64,000 nt of DNA from contig NZ_CP194041.2 in assembly GCF_050870875.2 (NCBI RefSeq), positions 3,410,001 through 3,474,000 of the forward strand. The letters are read 5' to 3'. The stretch is from Agarivorans sp050870875. Lineage in GTDB: Bacteria > Pseudomonadota > Gammaproteobacteria > Enterobacterales > Celerinatantimonadaceae. The notes beneath the pieces were generated by a model, which did no database searches, was not told the origin of the DNA, and saw only the letters and a list, made by a program, of their open reading frames with translations. Of the stretch, positions 1-7,942 are shown piece by piece; the stretch's first letter is position 1; each line of letters starts with the position of its first letter. The translations under genes and the position numbers were made by a program.

Positions 1-361
1 GACGCTCGAAGCTAAAGACCACATCATCAGCGTTAAAATCGCGAGTCGGCTTAAAACCTTTCTTCTGGGTATGGAATTTCACCCCTTTGCGTAAATGAAA
101 GGTGTATTCCAAACCATCTTCCGACACATCCCATGATTCAGCCAAAGCAGGGATTACATTGGTTGTACCGTTCTCAAACTCAACCAAACGGTTGAAAATG
201 GTCTTAGACGACGCATCAAACGTAGTTCCTGCAGTATATAAACTGGGGTTAAACCCTTCTGGACTGCCTTCAGAACAGAAGACAAATGTTTGAGCTTGTA
301 CGCTCATAGCTACTGCGCCAGCAACTAATGCTAAAGACAGCTTCGCTAATCCTTTCTTCAT
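1..361 (-). CDS. dppA: Dipeptide ABC transporter periplasmic binding protein, N-terminal part
   Basis: This is the 5' end of a reverse-strand gene that runs off the left edge; about 120 codons are visible. The product starts with a signal peptide (MKKGLAKLSLALVAGAVAMS, cut near VQA-QT) and continues with CSEGSPEGFNPSLYTAGTT, a segment nearly identical to E. coli DppA, followed by LAESWDVSEDG and FHLRKGVKFH, the usual start of the solute-binding protein family 5 fold. The family binds dipeptides (and, for DppA, haem or aminolevulinate) in the periplasm and hands them to the DppBCDF permease. The ATG at 361 has GGAGAATCATA just upstream. The permease genes would lie to the left, outside the window. 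A full oppABCDF system is present elsewhere in the window, so the organism appears well equipped for peptide uptake. The N-terminal match is strong; the rest of the protein cannot be seen. Confidence 0.93.
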   Translation of the reverse strand, partial: MKKGLAKLSLALVAGAVAMSVQAQTFVFCSEGSPEGFNPSLYTAGTTFDASSKTIFNRLVEFENGTTNVIPALAESWDVSEDGLEYTFHLRKGVKFHTQKKGFKPTRDFNADDVVFSFER

Positions 362-893
362 TATGATTCTCCATGTGACATCATGTCATAGCTGTGACCT
401 TTATGGTCACATTTCAGTGTGTTTGCGAATAGACCAATAATTTTAGTTTTTGTTAAGCCTACTCCTTAGCTCACAAAAAAAACTCATTTTATGGTAAGGC
501 TAGGCTTAAACAAGCCCGTTCCGCTTTTTTGCCATATTAAACTAGTATTTTTATCTGCCGCTGTAAATAGCATATACAGGATTTTATATAGTAAAAGCTA
601 AAACAAACAGATAAAGTGATTATAGATTCGATATATCATCATATTTATGCAATGCGGAATATAGTTATGAGGTTTTGATATAAAAATAAACTGAATACTG
701 GTTTGGAAAAATTGAAATAAATATGAGATTTTACGAGTGACGTAGCGCCATAGTTATTGAACAACTGACGTCCAAAATAGAGTATATACTCAAACCTTAG
801 GAAGAAGGTAGATTTTATGCGCATGCTACTTTGCTTGTCTGCTTCGGTTCAACAATAGCGATAGCTGGCACAAGAAGTATGACTGAAGGCGTA
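362..893. other. Intergenic region upstream of dppA and downstream of pgpA
   Basis: This AT-rich stretch of about 530 bases must hold the dppA promoter, on the reverse strand. I see no open frame with a ribosome-binding site and no convincing terminator for pgpA. A short perfect palindrome (GAGTATATACTC) lies at 780-791. No further function can be supported. Confidence 0.5.
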
Positions 894-1373
894 TTAAGCG
901 AATACAGGGAGTATGAGTTGTAAACAAATGGCCGCAAAAATACCCGCTAACACATCATCAATCATGATCCCAAAGCCACCGTGTACCTTTTTATCAAGTA
1001 GTTTAATCGGCCAAGGTTTCCATATATCGAAGACTCGAAACAGCACAAAACCTAAACCCACCGCCAGCGGAGAAAGTGGTACTGCAATCATGGTAATCCA
1101 GTAGCCGACAAACTCATCCCAAACAATGGCGCCATGATCATGCACGCCCATTGCTTGACTCGCCTTATTGCAACACCAAATACCGAAAATAAACGACAAT
1201 AACAATACAGCCAAATATAGCCATAACGGTAATTGGGCGAGCAATAGGTAGAAAGGAATCGCCGCCAAGGTACCAAAAGTACCGGGTGCTTTAGGGGCAA
1301 GACCACTGCCTAAACCCACCGCACACAAATGTAAGGGGTGACGTAAATTTAATTTAGCGACAGGATTATCCAT
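894..1373 (-). CDS. pgpA: Phosphatidylglycerophosphatase A
   Basis: PgpA dephosphorylates phosphatidylglycerophosphate to phosphatidylglycerol at the inner membrane. The 159-residue product has the family pattern: an amino-terminal GLGSGLAPKAPGTFGTLAA segment (the PGT-type motif), hydrophobic helices, and the conserved acidic stretch VWDEFVGYWITM, then GGFGIMIDDVLAGIFA near the C terminus with the paired aspartates. Length matches the E. coli enzyme closely. The gene is the last of the reverse-strand rib-nusB-thiL cluster; it begins 9 bases after the thiL stop, so it is almost certainly co-transcribed. This thiL-pgpA adjacency is standard in gammaproteobacteria. Nothing is odd about the sequence. 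Confidence 0.95.
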   Translation of the reverse strand: MDNPVAKLNLRHPLHLCAVGLGSGLAPKAPGTFGTLAAIPFYLLLAQLPLWLYLAVLLLSFIFGIWCCNKASQAMGVHDHGAIVWDEFVGYWITMIAVPLSPLAVGLGFVLFRVFDIWKPWPIKLLDKKVHGGFGIMIDDVLAGIFAAICLQLILPVFA

Positions 1374-1382
1374 TAGTACGAC

Positions 1383-2372
1383 TTATTTGTTTTCATGACT
1401 AAAATGATCCCAACCCAGCCCTTCCAGATGATAGGGTTGCTCTTGGTAGTGCAGTCTAATTTCACCGGTACCGGGAGCTAATTGGCCAATCACCGTGTAG
1501 GGAACACCACTATAGGCTAAAGCGGTTTCTAAGGAGCCCTTGTTAGATTCTGGCACGGTAAAGCATAACTCGTAGTCTTCTCCGCCAGTTAAAGCAAATT
1601 GTAAACCCCGATCGACCCCAACCGCTTCGCTAAGCGTTTCTGACATAGGGATATGCTCCAAATTCAAAGTCGCTGAACAGTGACTCTGTCTAAGAATATG
1701 TTGCAAGTCATTATATAAACCATCAGAAATATCGATCGCTGCGCTAGCTACATCACGTAAACCATAACCTGCTAATACCCGAGGAAGAGGATAATAATGT
1801 CGTTTTAAACTCAACTCTAATTGTTGAGGCGTCAAAGACAATTGCTGCTGTAAATGCGCTAATGCAAGGCCCGAGTCACCCAGACTCCCGGTAACATAAA
1901 CTCGGTCTCCGGGCTTAGCACCACTGCGATATAAGGCTTTTCCTGCAGGAACAATACCATGAACAGTCACCGTAATACTTAATGGCCCCTTGGTCGTATC
2001 ACCACCAATTAAACTGACATTAAAGTATTCGGCCAAGTCAAAGAATCCGCTGCAAAACTGCTCTAACCAAGCTTCATCTACACCCGGTAAAGTGATAGCC
2101 AGAGTCACCCAACGCGGTTCCGCTCCCATCGCTGCCATATCACTCAAATTCACAGCGAGAGCTTTATGGCCGAGAGCATGCGGAGGAATATCAGAGAAAA
2201 AATGTACGCCTTCAACCAAGGTATCGGTTGAGATTGCAATCTGACTGTTTTCTGCGGGTATCACCAGCGCCGCATCGTCGCCAACACCAAGCAATACATC
2301 TTGGCGCAACTTACTTTGCTGGAAATACTTTTCGATAATATCAAATTCACCAAGAGGTGACGAAGAACGCAT
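1383..2372 (-). CDS. thiL: Thiamine-monophosphate kinase
   Basis: ThiL phosphorylates thiamine monophosphate to the active cofactor thiamine diphosphate using ATP, in the cytoplasm. The 329-residue product has the AIR-synthase-related fold: the start GEFDIIEKYF, the metal-binding GVGDDAALV (residues about 31-39), STDTLVEGVHF, the glycine-rich NLSDMAAMGAEPRW, GGDTTKGPLSIT, and DISDGLYNDLQHI in the second domain, then GGEDYELCF. All are hallmark motifs and the length is normal. The gene lies 4 bases after the nusB stop and 9 bases before pgpA, in the usual gammaproteobacterial order. I see no TPP riboswitch, in keeping with expression from the upstream rib/nusB promoters. Confidence 0.96.
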   Translation of the reverse strand: MRSSSPLGEFDIIEKYFQQSKLRQDVLLGVGDDAALVIPAENSQIAISTDTLVEGVHFFSDIPPHALGHKALAVNLSDMAAMGAEPRWVTLAITLPGVDEAWLEQFCSGFFDLAEYFNVSLIGGDTTKGPLSITVTVHGIVPAGKALYRSGAKPGDRVYVTGSLGDSGLALAHLQQQLSLTPQQLELSLKRHYYPLPRVLAGYGLRDVASAAIDISDGLYNDLQHILRQSHCSATLNLEHIPMSETLSEAVGVDRGLQFALTGGEDYELCFTVPESNKGSLETALAYSGVPYTVIGQLAPGTGEIRLHYQEQPYHLEGLGWDHFSHENK

Positions 2373-2376
2373 AAAA

Positions 2377-2793
2377 CTATGACTTAAATTGTTGTAAACG
2401 AAGTACTTTATCTAATACGCCATTCACAAATTTATGGCTATCTTCGGCAGCAAAAGACTTTGCGAGTTCAATCGCTTCATTGATGACCACTTTGGGTGGA
2501 ACATCGGTTACCATCAACAACTCATAAACACCAATCAATAAAATTGCGTGTTCAACTAAATCTAACTCTTCTAACTTACGCGATAACGATGAACTCATCG
2601 CTGCATCCAGCTTATCACTATTGCCAACAACACCAGCAATTAAAGTAGAAAAATAAGGAACATCGGCTTTACTCATATCCTGTTCGGTTAAGAACTGATG
2701 TTCGATAGTAGCAACGCTGTCCTTGGTCACTTGCCATTGATAAATTGCCTGAGTAGCAAATTGCCTAGCTTTACGACGTGCAGCTGGTTTCAC
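2377..2793 (-). CDS. nusB: Transcription antitermination factor NusB
   Basis: NusB binds boxA RNA with NusE (ribosomal protein S10) and supports antitermination of rRNA transcription. The 138-residue product is all-helical and shows the family's start KPAARRKARQFATQAIYQWQ, the middle DLVEHAILLIGVYELL, and the C-terminal PPKVVINEAIELAKSFAAEDSHKFVNGVLDKV broken here only by residue variation. Length is the same as in E. coli (139). It follows ribH by 15 bases and precedes thiL by 4, the classical ribH-nusB-thiL order, so it is part of the same transcript. Confidence 0.96.
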   Translation of the reverse strand: MKPAARRKARQFATQAIYQWQVTKDSVATIEHQFLTEQDMSKADVPYFSTLIAGVVGNSDKLDAAMSSSLSRKLEELDLVEHAILLIGVYELLMVTDVPPKVVINEAIELAKSFAAEDSHKFVNGVLDKVLRLQQFKS

Positions 2794-2808
2794 AGAGAGA
2801 TCCTCAAT

Positions 2809-3279
2809 TTAAACTTCTATCTGATTAACTAAGTTAATCATTTCTAAAGCGCTTAGGGCGGCTTCAGTACCTTTATTACCCATTTTAGTACCAGCGCGTT
2901 CAATCGCCTGTTCAATAGACTCGGTAGTTAACACTCCAAACGATACCGGAATATCAAACTCCAACATCACTTGAGCCAAGCCCTTATGACATTCATTAGA
3001 CACCAGTTCAAAGTGGTAAGTACCGCCACGAATCACGGTACCTAAAGCAATAATTGCATCGTACTTTTTAGATGCGGCGATACGCTTGGCTGCTAAAGGA
3101 ATTTCTACAGCGCCCGGGACGCGAACAACGGTAATATTATCGTCATTCAAACCACCTTGGCGGGTCAATGTGTCCACAGCCCCTGATAACAAATTCTCAT
3201 TAATGAAGCTGTTAAAACGAGCAATAACAATCGCGACTTTAGCATTCGGAGCCGCTAAATTTGCCTCTATTACTTTCAT
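2809..3279 (-). CDS. ribH: 6,7-dimethyl-8-ribityllumazine synthase (lumazine synthase)
   Basis: RibH condenses 5-amino-6-ribitylamino-uracil with 3,4-dihydroxy-2-butanone 4-phosphate to give lumazine, the penultimate step of riboflavin synthesis. The 156-residue product (same length as E. coli RibH) starts with MKVIEANLAAPNAKVAIVIARFN, has VRVPGAVEIPLAAKR, the phosphate-binding GTVIRGGTYHFE with the catalytic histidine, and SFGVLTTESIEQA. It probably forms the icosahedral 60-mer typical of the family. It lies between ribBA and nusB on the reverse strand; a gap of about 100 bases separates it from ribBA, so an internal promoter is possible but none is evident. Confidence 0.97.
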   Translation of the reverse strand: MKVIEANLAAPNAKVAIVIARFNSFINENLLSGAVDTLTRQGGLNDDNITVVRVPGAVEIPLAAKRIAASKKYDAIIALGTVIRGGTYHFELVSNECHKGLAQVMLEFDIPVSFGVLTTESIEQAIERAGTKMGNKGTEAALSALEMINLVNQIEV

Positions 3280-3383
3280 AAATCTTTTGCCTTTTCTTTG
3301 AGTCCATCAAAAAAATCGCGCTATTCTAGCACAACAATAAGGATAGACTGGTAATTTAATTCATTTGCTCAAATTTGTGCGAG

Positions 3384-4496
3384 CTATTCTTGGTCGATAT
3401 ATTCAACCACCTCAAGGCCAAACCCAGAGAGGGCGTGATAACGCTTAGGTGAACTCAACAAGCGCATTTTACTTACCCCAAGATCAGCTAAAATCTGCGA
3501 ACCAACGCCCACCATTCGCGAAGCACTTTGAGCTTCTTTTGGGGCTGGTGTTTCACCGATATCTTGCAAAGCAAAAGCTTTCACCTGTTCAAGCAAATTA
3601 TCACCATTATCGTCGGTACTCAGTAATACTAATATCCCTTTCTCATCGGCGATTTTGGCTAAGGCTTTATCAAGTGGCCAACTCATTTTCCCGGCCCGAT
3701 CACTTGCCAGTAAGTCGCTGAAAGGATTATGTAAATGAACTCTCACTAGGCTTGCTTGCTCGGCTTGTACTTCACCCGCTTGCATCACAAAATGAACTTT
3801 GTTATCGATGGTATCTCGGTAGCTAATCAATTTGAAATTACCGTAACGGGTTGGCATTTCACACTCAGCTACTCGCTCAATGGTGGTTTCATGATTGTTA
3901 CGATATTCGATTAAGTCAGCGATTGTGCCTATTTTTAAACCATGTTGCTGGCAAAACACTTCTAGATCTGGGCGACGAGCCATGCTGCCATCTTGATTCA
4001 AAACTTCAACAATCACCGCTGCTGGTTCTCGCCCGGCTAAACGCGCGAGATCGACCCCCGCTTCAGTATGCCCGGCACGGGTTAGCACCCCACCTTCTTG
4101 GGCCATTAAAGGAAAGATATGCCCAGGCATCACGATGTCCGCAGGCCCAGCATTCGCAGCCACGGCGGCTTGCACAGTGCGAGCACGATCGGCGGCTGAA
4201 ATGCCGGTAGTTACACCTTCTGCCGCTTCAATAGAAACGGTAAAATTAGTTGAAAATTGTTCGGTGTTTACATCCACCATCAGTGGCAATTTTAATTGCT
4301 GACAACGCTGTCTCGTCATGGGTAAACAAATTAGACCGCGACCATGGGTAGCCATAAAATTGATCGCTTCTGGGGTCACCATGTCTGCGGCCATAATAAT
4401 ATCGCCTTCGTTCTCACGATCTTCATCATCCATGAGCACCACCATTTTTCCATGGCGTAAATCTTCAATAATTTCTTCAATACTGCTTAATGACAT
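3384..4496 (-). CDS. ribBA: 3,4-dihydroxy-2-butanone 4-phosphate synthase with a degenerate GTP cyclohydrolase II domain (RibBX type)
   Basis: The N-terminal half (residues about 1-205) is a complete DHBP synthase: DDEDRENEGDIIMAADMV, FMATHGRGLICLP, the TNFTVSIEA segment and GHTEAGVDLARLAG, all with active-site residues kept. It converts ribulose 5-phosphate to the four-carbon riboflavin precursor. The C-terminal half (about 210-370) aligns with GTP cyclohydrolase II but has lost the enzyme's chemistry: where the active enzyme has RVHSECLTGD...CDCG (the zinc cysteines), this protein reads RVHLHNPFSDLLASDRAG with no cysteine, and the HRQEGRNIGL loop is replaced by STDDNGDNLL. This matches the variant called RibBX in Shewanella and other proteobacteria. 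I infer that a separate active RibA is encoded elsewhere. The gene lies in the rib operon between ribE and ribH. Confidence 0.93.
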   Translation of the reverse strand: MSLSSIEEIIEDLRHGKMVVLMDDEDRENEGDIIMAADMVTPEAINFMATHGRGLICLPMTRQRCQQLKLPLMVDVNTEQFSTNFTVSIEAAEGVTTGISAADRARTVQAAVAANAGPADIVMPGHIFPLMAQEGGVLTRAGHTEAGVDLARLAGREPAAVIVEVLNQDGSMARRPDLEVFCQQHGLKIGTIADLIEYRNNHETTIERVAECEMPTRYGNFKLISYRDTIDNKVHFVMQAGEVQAEQASLVRVHLHNPFSDLLASDRAGKMSWPLDKALAKIADEKGILVLLSTDDNGDNLLEQVKAFALQDIGETPAPKEAQSASRMVGVGSQILADLGVSKMRLLSSPKRYHALSGFGLEVVEYIDQE

Positions 4497-4564
4497 AACA
4501 AACCTTCTAAACTTAATAAGGGGGCCTATTTAGCGTGCTAGCCTTTGGAGCACTAGGCACCGCT

Positions 4565-5221
4565 TTATTTCACAAAACCATGTTGCGCTAGAAATGCAGC
4601 ATCGATCTTCGATGATGATTTATTCTCTTCTGCGTAACCAAATAATCGCTCCACATAGCGAGCGATGACATCGACTTCCAAGTTAATTTTTTGACCTACA
4701 GACCAATTTGCAATGGTTGTTTGTTCAGCTGTATGCGGAATGATAGTCAGGCGCAACTGTTGCTGATTGACCTCATTCACCGTGAGACTAATGCCATCGA
4801 CAGTGACCGAACCCTTATGGGCAATATAACGCGCGAGATCCTTGGGGACTTGTAGCCAAATGTTCACCGCACGGGCACTAGGACTAATACTAAGTACTTC
4901 GGCTAAACCATCCACATGTCCACTAACAATATGTCCCCCAAAGCGACTTGTGGCTAACATCGCCTTTTCCAAGTTCACTTTATCACCCTGCTTACAACCA
5001 GCTAAAGAAGTTAGACTCAAGGTTTCAGTTGAGACATCTGCACAAAAATATTGTCCGCCATACTCAACCACAGTTAAACAAATCCCGTTAACTGCAATAC
5101 TATCCCCTAAACAAACATCTTCCATATTTAGCTTGGCGCAGGCAATTCTCAAACGTACATCACCCTGACGATGCTCCAAGCTCTTTATTTCACCGAGAGC
5201 TTCAATGATACCAGTAAACAT
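4565..5221 (-). CDS. ribE: Riboflavin synthase, alpha subunit
   Basis: The enzyme dismutates two molecules of 6,7-dimethyl-8-ribityllumazine into riboflavin and the pyrimidine precursor. The 218-residue product has two tandem lumazine-binding domains: the first opens with MFTGIIEALGEI and contains AVNGICLTVVE and FCADVSTETL; the second begins near residue 98 with FGGHIVSGHVDGLAEV and contains VDGISLTVNEV and IPHTAEQTTIA. The C terminus, about 15 residues beyond the second domain, is typical of gammaproteobacteria. It starts 5 bases after the ribD stop, so the two are co-transcribed and may be translationally coupled. This gene is called ribC in E. coli. Confidence 0.96.
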   Translation of the reverse strand: MFTGIIEALGEIKSLEHRQGDVRLRIACAKLNMEDVCLGDSIAVNGICLTVVEYGGQYFCADVSTETLSLTSLAGCKQGDKVNLEKAMLATSRFGGHIVSGHVDGLAEVLSISPSARAVNIWLQVPKDLARYIAHKGSVTVDGISLTVNEVNQQQLRLTIIPHTAEQTTIANWSVGQKINLEVDVIARYVERLFGYAEENKSSSKIDAAFLAQHGFVK

Positions 5222-5226
5222 TATTA

Positions 5227-6354
5227 TTACGCTTCCTCATTCTGGGGAACCCAGATGGTTTTTGTGTCTGGACCAATACGACGAATATCTAGGCAACGCC
5301 AAGATTGAAGCTGCTTCATCTGTTGGTATCCGTTAAGAGCCACCAAACTTTGAGCATCCGCGCCCATCAGTAGCCCCGCCTGATAAACAATCAACTGGTC
5401 AACCAAATTTGCTTTGAGTAAAGCTGCCGCCAAACTGGCCCCAGCTTCGACCCACAAGTCATTAATCTCCGCGGAAGCTAAAGCTGCCATAAGGCGCTCT
5501 AACCAATGCTCACCCTTAGCAATTGTGAATTGTTTCGCCACATCAAGTTGGTTTTGCTCAGCAAACCCAGCCAAGCATAGCGATGATGGGTCCTTAAAAA
5601 TATCCAGTGTTTTTGGCGCAGAGTTCAAGCGTTGCTGACGATCGATAATCACCCTAAGCGGCTGGCGTAAGGTCGATCGATCGAGCTGTTCAGCCAAGCT
5701 GCCCAGTTGATGATGACGTACATTTAAACTTGCGTTATCCCGAATGACAGTTGTTGCAGTGGATAATATAGCGTGACTAGCAGCCCGCTCTCGTTGCACA
5801 TCACTGCGGGCATGAGTCGAGGTAATCCACTGACTTTCACCATTGGCTAATGCCGTTTTAGCATCGATAGAACCCGCTAGCTTTAAGCGTACAAAGGGTC
5901 GCTTTCGCTCAACTCGGCTCAAGAAGCCAGGATTTAACGCACGAGCCGCCGATTCCATTAAGCCAAGACGAACCTTAACGCCTGCCTGTTCGAGCATGGC
6001 AATTCCCTTGCCCGCCACTTGTGGGTTGGGATCAATCATAGCAATTACCACTTCCGTGATCCCTAGCTCGACGATCATGGCAGCACAAGAACCAGTTCGA
6101 CCTACATGGCTACAAGGTTCTAAGGTGACATAACAACACGCGCCATCAAGGCTGAAACCGGCTTGTTTTGCATCCGTAACTGCGTTTACCTCAGCGTGTC
6201 CTTGACCCGCTTGTCGATGGTAACCTTCACCGATGATACGACCATCTTTAACAATGACACAACCAACGTTAGGATTTGGTGCCGTGGTATATCGGCCCAG
6301 CTTCGCTAAGGCTATCGCCCGAGCCATAAATTGACAATCAAGTGCAGAAAACAT
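5227..6354 (-). CDS. ribD: Bifunctional diaminohydroxyphosphoribosylaminopyrimidine deaminase / 5-amino-6-(5-phosphoribosylamino)uracil reductase
   Basis: RibD carries out the second and third steps of riboflavin synthesis. The N-terminal deaminase domain (about residues 1-145) has the zinc-binding histidine and catalytic glutamate in GQGHAEVNAV and the two zinc cysteines in EPCSHVGRTGSCAAMI. The C-terminal NADPH-dependent reductase domain (about 146-370) begins at RPFVRLKLAGSIDAKTALANG and shows ESQWITS and DLWVEAGASLAAALL. The length of 375 residues is normal. The gene sits 3 bases after the nrdR stop and 5 bases before ribE, and heads the riboflavin part of the cluster. Confidence 0.96.
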   Translation of the reverse strand: MFSALDCQFMARAIALAKLGRYTTAPNPNVGCVIVKDGRIIGEGYHRQAGQGHAEVNAVTDAKQAGFSLDGACCYVTLEPCSHVGRTGSCAAMIVELGITEVVIAMIDPNPQVAGKGIAMLEQAGVKVRLGLMESAARALNPGFLSRVERKRPFVRLKLAGSIDAKTALANGESQWITSTHARSDVQRERAASHAILSTATTVIRDNASLNVRHHQLGSLAEQLDRSTLRQPLRVIIDRQQRLNSAPKTLDIFKDPSSLCLAGFAEQNQLDVAKQFTIAKGEHWLERLMAALASAEINDLWVEAGASLAAALLKANLVDQLIVYQAGLLMGADAQSLVALNGYQQMKQLQSWRCLDIRRIGPDTKTIWVPQNEEA

Positions 6355-6357
6355 TCG

Positions 6358-6813
6358 CTACTTTTCCAACTTAGCAATCTCTTCGCTAAACTCTTTAATG
6401 TCTTCAAAAGAATGATAAACCGATGCAAACCGCACATAAGCGACTTTATCCAACATGATCAACTGCTCCATCACCACCTTACCAATCAGTTTGGTCTCGA
6501 CTTCTCGCTCACCAGTGGCTCGAAGGTGAGACTTTATTTTGTTCACCGCTTGTTCAACCTGATCAACACTCACAGGACGCTTTTCTAGCGCGCGCATCAT
6601 ACCTGAGCGCATTTTCTCTTCATTAAAAGGTTCGCGAATACCGTTGCCTTTGATAACTCGGGGCATCACCAGTTCCGCGACTTCAAATGAGGTAAAACGC
6701 TCATGACACTCTAAACATTCTCGACGTCTGCGCACTTGGTGGCCATCAGCAACCAAACGAGAATCAATAACTTTAGTTTCATGAGCGGAACAAAATGGAC
6801 AGTACATGCGCAT
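6358..6813 (-). CDS. nrdR: Transcriptional repressor NrdR
   Basis: NrdR represses ribonucleotide reductase operons in response to bound ATP or dATP. The 151-residue product has an N-terminal zinc ribbon (CPFC near the start and CLECHERF at about residues 33-40), followed by an ATP-cone domain starting VMPRVIKGNGIREPFNEEKM. Two start codons (6813 and 6807) are possible because the protein begins MRM; family members usually begin immediately before CPFC, so the second is also plausible. nrdR is the first gene of the reverse-strand nrdR-ribD-ribE-rib-nusB-thiL-pgpA cluster, the conserved gammaproteobacterial order, and the promoter should lie in the long gap upstream. Confidence 0.96.
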   Translation of the reverse strand: MRMYCPFCSAHETKVIDSRLVADGHQVRRRRECLECHERFTSFEVAELVMPRVIKGNGIREPFNEEKMRSGMMRALEKRPVSVDQVEQAVNKIKSHLRATGEREVETKLIGKVVMEQLIMLDKVAYVRFASVYHSFEDIKEFSEEIAKLEK

Positions 6814-7607
6814 AACCTTTAAAAAACCTGCCGTGATTTTATCCGGTTAGGCAACGAAGGTACAGGCTCGCTATAAGCTAAGTGAGGAATATTTTGCAGC
6901 TTAAAATCATTCGCACTGATGAATCACACCATACATAGTTTATCAGCTCGTTCCAAAATAGCGCTCATCTACAACAGTAAATACCTATATTTAGCCAAAT
7001 AATAATGCTCACAACTCAACGATTCCAAGCACAGCATCAACTAACTAGATATATTTAGAATATGCTTACCACTATTACGAGTATATTTGACTATAAGCTT
7101 TACTCACTCCAGTTCGACCAAAAGTAATCCTCTTATTAAAAGAATCACCAAGGAGGAAGCCAACTTTATTGGAGCTGACTCTGATCGATGCTCAAACAGT
7201 AGTTGCACACTAAATGGATAATTTACACAGTCGGTTTCAAATATTGATGGCAACACAATCACCTTGCTCAATGAATCGGCATTCACGCTCTCGCCCACCC
7301 TGAGAAGGATAAGAATTACATGTTTATAAAGAGCAACAAGCTCTGGTAGTAAGGCCATTGGGATAGCGTAGCTTTGATCACGGCAAAATAATTAGCCAGC
7401 TAAAAATATCACCGCATGATTAATTCTAAATACGAGGCATTGATACAATGAAGATGCATAGTTTAACCTACGAGACATAAACCTGTAAGGCTCGAACCCG
7501 AAGACTGAAAGTTAAAGAGTAGGATAGCGAACGCCGCCGTATGCAAGCAGCTCGACGAAAATAGCTAGACTGCACATATAAAAATGCACGATAGCGGTTT
7601 ACCTTCG
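6814..7607. other. Long intergenic region upstream of nrdR
   Basis: Nearly 800 bases contain no gene I can support. The region should carry the nrdR promoter. An open frame of 84 codons exists on the reverse strand (7104-7358), but it has no ribosome-binding site and its composition is not protein-like, so I did not call it. The segment 7430-7600 is richer in GC than its surroundings and could hold a small RNA; there is no direct evidence. Confidence 0.4.
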
Positions 7608-7700
7608 CTAATTAGCAAGCACTAACAACATAAAAGCCCCCCAAATAAACAACTGTAGGATCACCAAACGCTTTGCATTTTTTAAAGTGCTCATATCCAT
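7608..7700 (-). CDS. Small single-span membrane protein, 30 residues
   Basis: A short reverse-strand frame encodes 30 residues: MDMSTLKNAKRLV, then ILQLFIWGAFMLLVLA, ending in N. It has a basic, polar N terminus (two lysines and an arginine) followed by a hydrophobic stretch of about 17 residues, the shape of a single transmembrane helix with the N terminus in the cytoplasm. A purine-rich ribosome-binding site (AAGAGAGAGAA) sits just upstream of the ATG at 7700. The stop is TAG. It lies downstream of glyA, about 180 bases past the glyA terminator, on the same strand, so it probably has its own promoter. I do not recognise the family. Small regulatory membrane proteins of this size are common but usually missed in annotation; the call rests only on the start signal and hydrophobicity pattern. 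Confidence 0.5.
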   Translation of the reverse strand: MDMSTLKNAKRLVILQLFIWGAFMLLVLAN

Positions 7701-7879
7701 TACATTTCTCTCTCTTAGAATTGACCAACCACGGTAGTAATTTGACTGTTCCTTACTATTTGAGATAACAAGCAAAAATAGCACCAATAATAAAGTAGTA
7801 TCATTACTGAACTCAACCCACTAGTAATAAATTAAACAATAGTAGTTGTTGACAACAAAGTCTATTTTTCACACCAATA

Positions 7880-7908
7880 AAAAAAGGAGGCTCAAAGCCT
7901 CCTTTTTT
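7880..7908 (-). terminator. Rho-independent terminator of glyA
   Basis: A perfect 13-base-pair hairpin (AAAAAAGGAGGCT, loop CAA, then the complement) lies 35 bases past the glyA stop. Read on the reverse strand it has a GC core and ends in a run of seven T residues. Confidence 0.9.
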
Positions 7909-7942
7909 AACACTGTTAGTCCCTAACTATTTCACTGGCTAC

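Noticed and set aside
7104..7358. Open frame of 84 codons on the reverse strand in the nrdR-glyA gap
   Set aside because: No ribosome-binding site, hydrophobic low-complexity content without a clear membrane pattern, no neighbour logic; likely accidental.
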